Shown here: one piece after another, positions 60,038-64,000 of the stretch | Position numbering within the stretch: the first letter of the stretch is position 1 | Layout: every line of letters starts with the position of its first letter | Assembly: GCA_000231825.2 (NCBI GenBank) | Contig: JH720307.1 | Location: 1,425,656 to 1,489,655 of the forward strand | Length of the DNA stretch: 64,000 nt | Direction: 5' to 3' | Origin: Tetrahymena elliotti 4EA | Lineage: Eukaryota; Ciliophora; Oligohymenophorea; Hymenostomatida; Tetrahymenidae | Program-made: the position numbers and the translations under genes | The notes under the pieces: model-generated | The model's database searches: none | Told to the model about the DNA's origin: nothing | Seen by the model: only the letters and a program-made list of their open reading frames with translations

Positions 60038-61177
60038 ATGTCTGATCAATCTAAACTTTAAGAGAAATTTGACAAACGCACACAGCTTGAAGAGGAGTTA
60101 AAAAGCCTCGAAAAAAATATTTATGATTTAGAAACTTAGTACTTAGAAGAAACGCTTAATTCGGGTATTATTATATGAAAAAGCCTCATTTTTGACACTA
60201 TATTCTTTGTTTTTTGTAAAATTTTCCTAAAAATGATTGAAATTAGGTAACATTATTAGGGGGTGGGAAAACTATTTCACAAGCACAAAGTCAAAGAGTA
60301 TTGGCGCAACTCTAAAGAAAGCCAAGATAAATCCAAATGATAGAATATTCTCACTATCTTCCACTACTTCTCCAGCAGTAAATAATTACTATTTGGAATC
60401 AATCAACAGTTTATTTAACTAATTCTCCATCTATATCACATTTTAATATTTGGTTTTTCTTTGAAAATCAAATTTACACACTTGCTTGCTAACTAAACAC
60501 AAGTAGAAAACAAACAACAAATAAACAAACAAAAATTTCTTCAAAAAAAATTAACAAAGTATCTAACTTAAAGCTGATTCTTATATTTTTCTCTTAAATA
60601 AAAGCACTTAAAAATAGAAGAAAATATAGATAAAAATACAGATGGCAGCCATGGAACATACAGTGGATTTAAAAGACAAAAAAAGAAAAGCAAGATTGGT
60701 AAAAATGCCTATGATAACGAGTAAATATTTCATTTCCATTAAAAATTAAAATAGACATTCTATTTGATTCGTTAATAAATTAAAAATTTGTTGGAAACAT
60801 TTATTATTATTCTGACAGTTCTAAATTTAAATTTTACTTTGATGGCTCTATACCGCCTTAAATCAATTTTCTATCAAATTTAAAAAACAAAGATTTCTAT
60901 TTTAATTAGTTTTTTAAATTGAATAAAAAATTATTTATTTTAAAATGATATCTTTTGTTTTTGGAGATGAATAAAATATTTTGATTTTTTTAAATAATTT
61001 AAATATTTTTTTGTATTAACCTTTTGTGATGTTTTTAAAACTAGTTCTCCGAAGCATGATCTTGTTGACAGCAGTTAAATATCTGATGACTTTTATGATT
61101 AAGTAGAAGATTCTGTTAATAATGAAATGTCTTCTAAAAAAATAAAGAAAATTAAAAAGAAAAAAACAAAATCCTGA
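60038..61177 (+). CDS. EAF6: EAF6-like subunit of histone acetyltransferase complexes
   Basis: Four exons: 60038-60164, 60247-60377, 60605-60720, 61045-61177; 168 residues. It starts MSDQSKLQEKFDKRTQLEEE; a helix LEEELKSLEKNIYDLETQYLEET leads into NSGNIIRGWENYF, the signature of the EAF6/MEAF6 family, then NPNDRIFSLSSTTSP, also conserved. The rest is basic and disordered (GFKRQKKKSKIGKN) and ends KKIKKKKTKS. EAF6 is shared by NuA4 and MYST-type acetyltransferase complexes, where it helps hold the ING/EPL assembly, so a nuclear role in histone acetylation is likely. Exon 3 was started at 60605 because it keeps phase after the donor at 60378. Confidence 0.93.
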
Positions 61178-61624
61178 AAAATTAATAGATACAAATAATT
61201 TTAATTTCTTTGTTAATTTATTAGTTTAGAGTCTATATCTTTATAAAAACATAGAGTGTTCATTAATAACTATATAATTCATTGATTCATACAACGAAGA
61301 TTTCTACATTCCTTTAATTATTTCCATTCAGCCAATTAGTCAATCTTACTTAAAATATAACTTAGCTTAATTCATTCATTAAAAAGCTTTATTTAATTTA
61401 TTTGATATTCAATCGTTTTTATCAATTATTAATTAATTAATTTTAATATATTTTTATTTACAATTTAAATTTGGTAATCATTCCTTTATCTTTTTTACAG
61501 GCTCAGTAAATAATTTACTTACTTACTGATCATATTTATTTTTAGTTTTTTATATTATAACAATTTTAATGTATTTTTTAATATTTTTTTCTATTATTTC
61601 AGTGAATCATTCTTATAAAAATTA
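61178..61624. other. Convergent 3' spacer
   Basis: This AT-rich spacer of 0.45 kb lies between the stops of EAF6 (+) and the coiled-coil gene (-). Nothing further was seen. Confidence 0.45.
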
Positions 61625-63383
61625 TCATTTATTATTAACTAGCTCATGTGATCTAAGTTGTGAAGATATATCTTTGATCCCTTAATTAGTCACGTACTTA
61701 TTTTTTGGAATTAATTTAAATTATATTTTTTAAATATTAGTTTAAAAATAATACCAAAATATCTTCTTTAAGCTTTTTCTTTTTTTCAGCCATAATTGTT
61801 TTATATTTTGTTCTTCTTATTTCTTTTTCACGTTAGCTTCTCTATTAATTTTATTAATAAATATTCTAAAGAATATTAATAGAAATTACAATAGAAAATT
61901 GATGAAATTTGAGATTCTCAGCCACATCATCTCTTTAGAACTACTTTTATATATTATTCTTTTGACCTTAGATAATATTTGAATTATATCTTGATTTATC
62001 TGCAGATTGCATCTTTGATCTTAACGTTAATAGCATTTCATCTCTCTTAATTAAATCCTATTCATCCATATCTTCTCTCTTCTTCTATGCACTTGACTGC
62101 ATTTCTTCTCTCCTCTTCGAAAGAATTGAAAAATCTTTTATTCTGGGAGACTTTAAATAAGTTATTAAAATTAAAATAAATAAAAACCATAATTCATTAT
62201 TTCTATTTTAAAAATATGTTTTGCCAAATGAATATTTTTCTTTCGAATCAATAAAGGTAAAAATTTTACAGCCACTTTAGCTGCAATAAATCTTTCCATG
62301 CAAAAAGATTTATTCATTTAATCTTATTCCCAATTCTATAATTAATTTTTTTAGATAACTTCCTTCCAATATTCATTCTTAGTTGAGTGAGAGCGAATTC
62401 TATCCAAAATTTAGTTATTTTTTTTAATGTTTTTAGTGTTGATATCATTTAATATTGAATTAAATGACATATCAGATTGCTATAGCCATAAATCTTAAAG
62501 TTTTCTTTAGTTTGATTCTCTTTTGCGATAATCACCACTTCTTTGTAAATAGAGATTATAATTCCTTTTTGAAATCTCTTATTCTTTTGCTTTGTCTTTT
62601 TCTATTTTTTCACTCATATCTTAAAAGAAAGAATTTTATTAGCGAGACCTCTCCTCAAGTTATTATTCTAGCAAATTTTTAATGTGCTCTTACACTTATT
62701 TTTAACTTTCAGATTTTTTATGTAATTTATCTAACTCCTCTTTCTTTTTTTTCTCATTCATTTTAACCTGCTCTTCAAACTTTTTTTCTTTTTCAGCTCT
62801 TTCTTTTTCAATTTATATAAGCCTTTCTTTTTCCATTTACTCTTTTTCTTGCTTGGCATTTTGAAGTTTTTCATATTTCATCAATCTTCTAACCAATTTC
62901 AATTTTTATTCATAATCCATATGATCTATTATTTCTTTCACTTTCTTCTCTTTATGCCTTTCAGTACTCTTTGGACTTGGAGAATCTTTCCACTTAACCT
63001 ATTTTGTATTTGTAGGGCTAACTTAGTGACTCATGAAATATAAATCGTCTTAATCTTTCTGTATGATAAATTTCTTTATTTACTTTATTCTATCTATATA
63101 TTTTATTAAAATGATATTTTTAGCAAATTAATAAATATTTTAAATTACATTTTCTTCTTTTTTCATAATGGCTTTGCAGCATATGAGCTACATCTTCACT
63201 TTAGTTTGGTTAAATAAACTAATCTAAACTTTTAGGAGCTAAGTCCTCTTATTTGATACCTATTTCTTTGCATATTTAAATAGCTTCAGGAGTAAGCTTC
63301 CCATCTAGATCAAAAATTTAAACTCCTTTTTACTTATTTTATAGTTCTAATCTGTATCTATCCAAAGGAGATAATGATGACAT
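61625..63383 (-). CDS. Charged coiled-coil protein, chromosome-terminal gene
   Basis: Five exons: 63383-63149, 63054-62270, 62150-61890, 61841-61755, 61696-61625; 479 residues. It starts MSSLSPLDRYRLELQNKQKG, then EIGIKQEDLAPKSLDQFI, an N-terminal pattern (LDxYRxEL, GIxxEDLxPKxLxxF) that recurs at the start of several ciliate and apicomplexan microtubule-associated coiled-coil proteins, by my recollection. Residues 130-300 form a long Lys/Glu-rich coiled coil (KEQMEKERLIQIEKERAEKE). The C-terminal third is basic with short helices (SPRIKDFSILSKRREEM; RTKYKTIMAEKKKKLKEDI). No catalytic motif. A cytoskeletal or ciliary role is an inference. It is the last gene before the telomere; its start is 570 bp from the TTGGGG repeats. 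Confidence 0.78.
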
Positions 63384-63952
63384 TTTTGTTAATAAAATGA
63401 TCAACTTGTGATCTTTAATTAATATTAAATATAATTAATTTAAGTAAAATTTATTAATAAAGGAATTTCAGACTAATCTTAACCAACAATTATTAAAAGA
63501 ACCTTTATTTATTTGCAAACTTAATTCAAAGATTTTTACTGCCATACAGATAAATCATCAAACAAAATACTAATTTTACTTATCAACTAAAAATATTATG
63601 AAAAAAATAGAAATCAAAAAAATTATGATTCTTAAAATAAAAATTGTGTAAGAAAAAATTAAATTATTAAATACAAGATAGTATTTAAAGATTGTTTATT
63701 TTTGCTAAAAATATTCTTTAAATTTGATTCTATGTCCAAAATTCTAATTTTTTAAACATAAAATTAGTAGAACATTTTTTTATTCACAATAAGAAAAGAA
63801 TAACTCCAAAATATTCCAAAAATAAATGAAGGTAACTATGAAGTAAAGTTTAAATTTTATACTTATTTCATGATAAAGCCAAATACTATCAATAAATTAG
63901 AACCTTAACCTTACAATAGTTTGAACTTTTAATTAAAATATTTATTAAAATA
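63384..63952. other. Subtelomeric non-coding region
   Basis: This 0.57-kb AT-rich DNA lies between the last gene start and the telomere. It must include that gene's promoter. It holds no subtelomeric repeat family, no internal TTGGGG and no gene. A tandem CCTTAACCTTA near 63904 is the only repeat-like feature. Confidence 0.6.
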
Positions 63953-64000
63953 TTGGGGTTGGGGTTGGGGTTGGGGTTGGGGTTGGGGTTGGGGTTGGGG
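63953..64000 (+). repeat. Macronuclear telomere, (TTGGGG)8
   Basis: Eight perfect TTGGGG repeats run to the end of the window, the telomere unit of Tetrahymena and related hymenostomes. In these ciliates macronuclear chromosomes form by programmed breakage, with telomere added de novo by telomerase, so this is a chromosome end rather than an internal repeat. The join with the AT-rich subtelomere is abrupt. Confidence 0.99.

Noticed and set aside
1..64000. tRNA, rRNA, CRISPR array, transposon or integrated virus
   Set aside because: No T-loop GGTTCRAAYCC with a cloverleaf, no rRNA core sequences, no regularly spaced repeats, and no transposase, integrase or reverse transcriptase motifs were seen.

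Overview
This window is the right-hand end of a ciliate macronuclear chromosome, most likely Tetrahymena or a close hymenostome. Three things show this. (1) The last 48 bases are eight perfect TTGGGG repeats. (2) All convincing genes read through in-frame TAA and TAG as Gln and stop only at TGA. (3) The DNA is very AT-rich, genes carry short AT-rich GT..AG introns, and intergenic DNA is richer still in A and T. A standard-code ORF finder therefore breaks nearly every gene; the exon models here were joined by hand with TAA/TAG = Gln, and in every multi-exon model given with exons the exon lengths sum to a multiple of three.

Layout: 1-1537 (-) pseudokinase with C-terminal TPRs, cut by the window edge; 2305-3852 (+) MT-A70 family protein without the catalytic DPPW motif (MTA9-like); 4648-6791 (+) two-thioredoxin-domain protein disulfide isomerase; 7612-8263 (-) small His-rich LRR protein; 8914-10167 (-) unknown four-exon gene; 12846-13806 (-) divergent small GTPase with a CaaX box; 15179-17016 (-) ARP6; 18921-22381 (-) V-ATPase subunit a; 23915-24188 (-) 71-residue orphan; 25732-28255 (-) glutamine:fructose-6-phosphate amidotransferase; 32475-36436 (+) large type I membrane protein; 37123-38115 (+) intronless Cys-rich orphan; 39190-40346 (-) hydroxybutyrate dehydrogenase-type SDR; 41559-43920 (-) outer-dynein-arm-docking-like coiled coil; 44794-46263 (-) Q/N-rich coiled coil; 47578-49581 (+) sperm-tail PG-rich repeat protein; 50759-52352 (+) BAH-PHD protein; 52945-54858 (-) biotin protein ligase; 56227-57561 (+) acidic ribosomal protein P1; 58278-59489 (-) RNase P/MRP subunit POP4/Rpp29; 60038-61177 (+) EAF6; 61625-63383 (-) charged coiled coil; 63953-64000 telomere.

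The genes are mostly unrelated housekeeping, chromatin and ciliary functions, each with its own flanks; there is no operon. Themes recur: chromatin and DNA modification (MTA9-like, ARP6, BAH-PHD, EAF6), the cilium (docking-like coiled coil, PG-rich repeat protein) and secretion/acidification (PDI, V-ATPase a). The most interesting items are the two enzyme-like proteins that have lost their catalytic residues and face each other across one 0.77-kb spacer, the GTPase with an altered P-loop, several small multi-exon orphan genes hidden in apparently empty DNA, and a tandem 110-bp repeat upstream of the dehydrogenase. No mobile element, CRISPR array, tRNA or rRNA was recognised.
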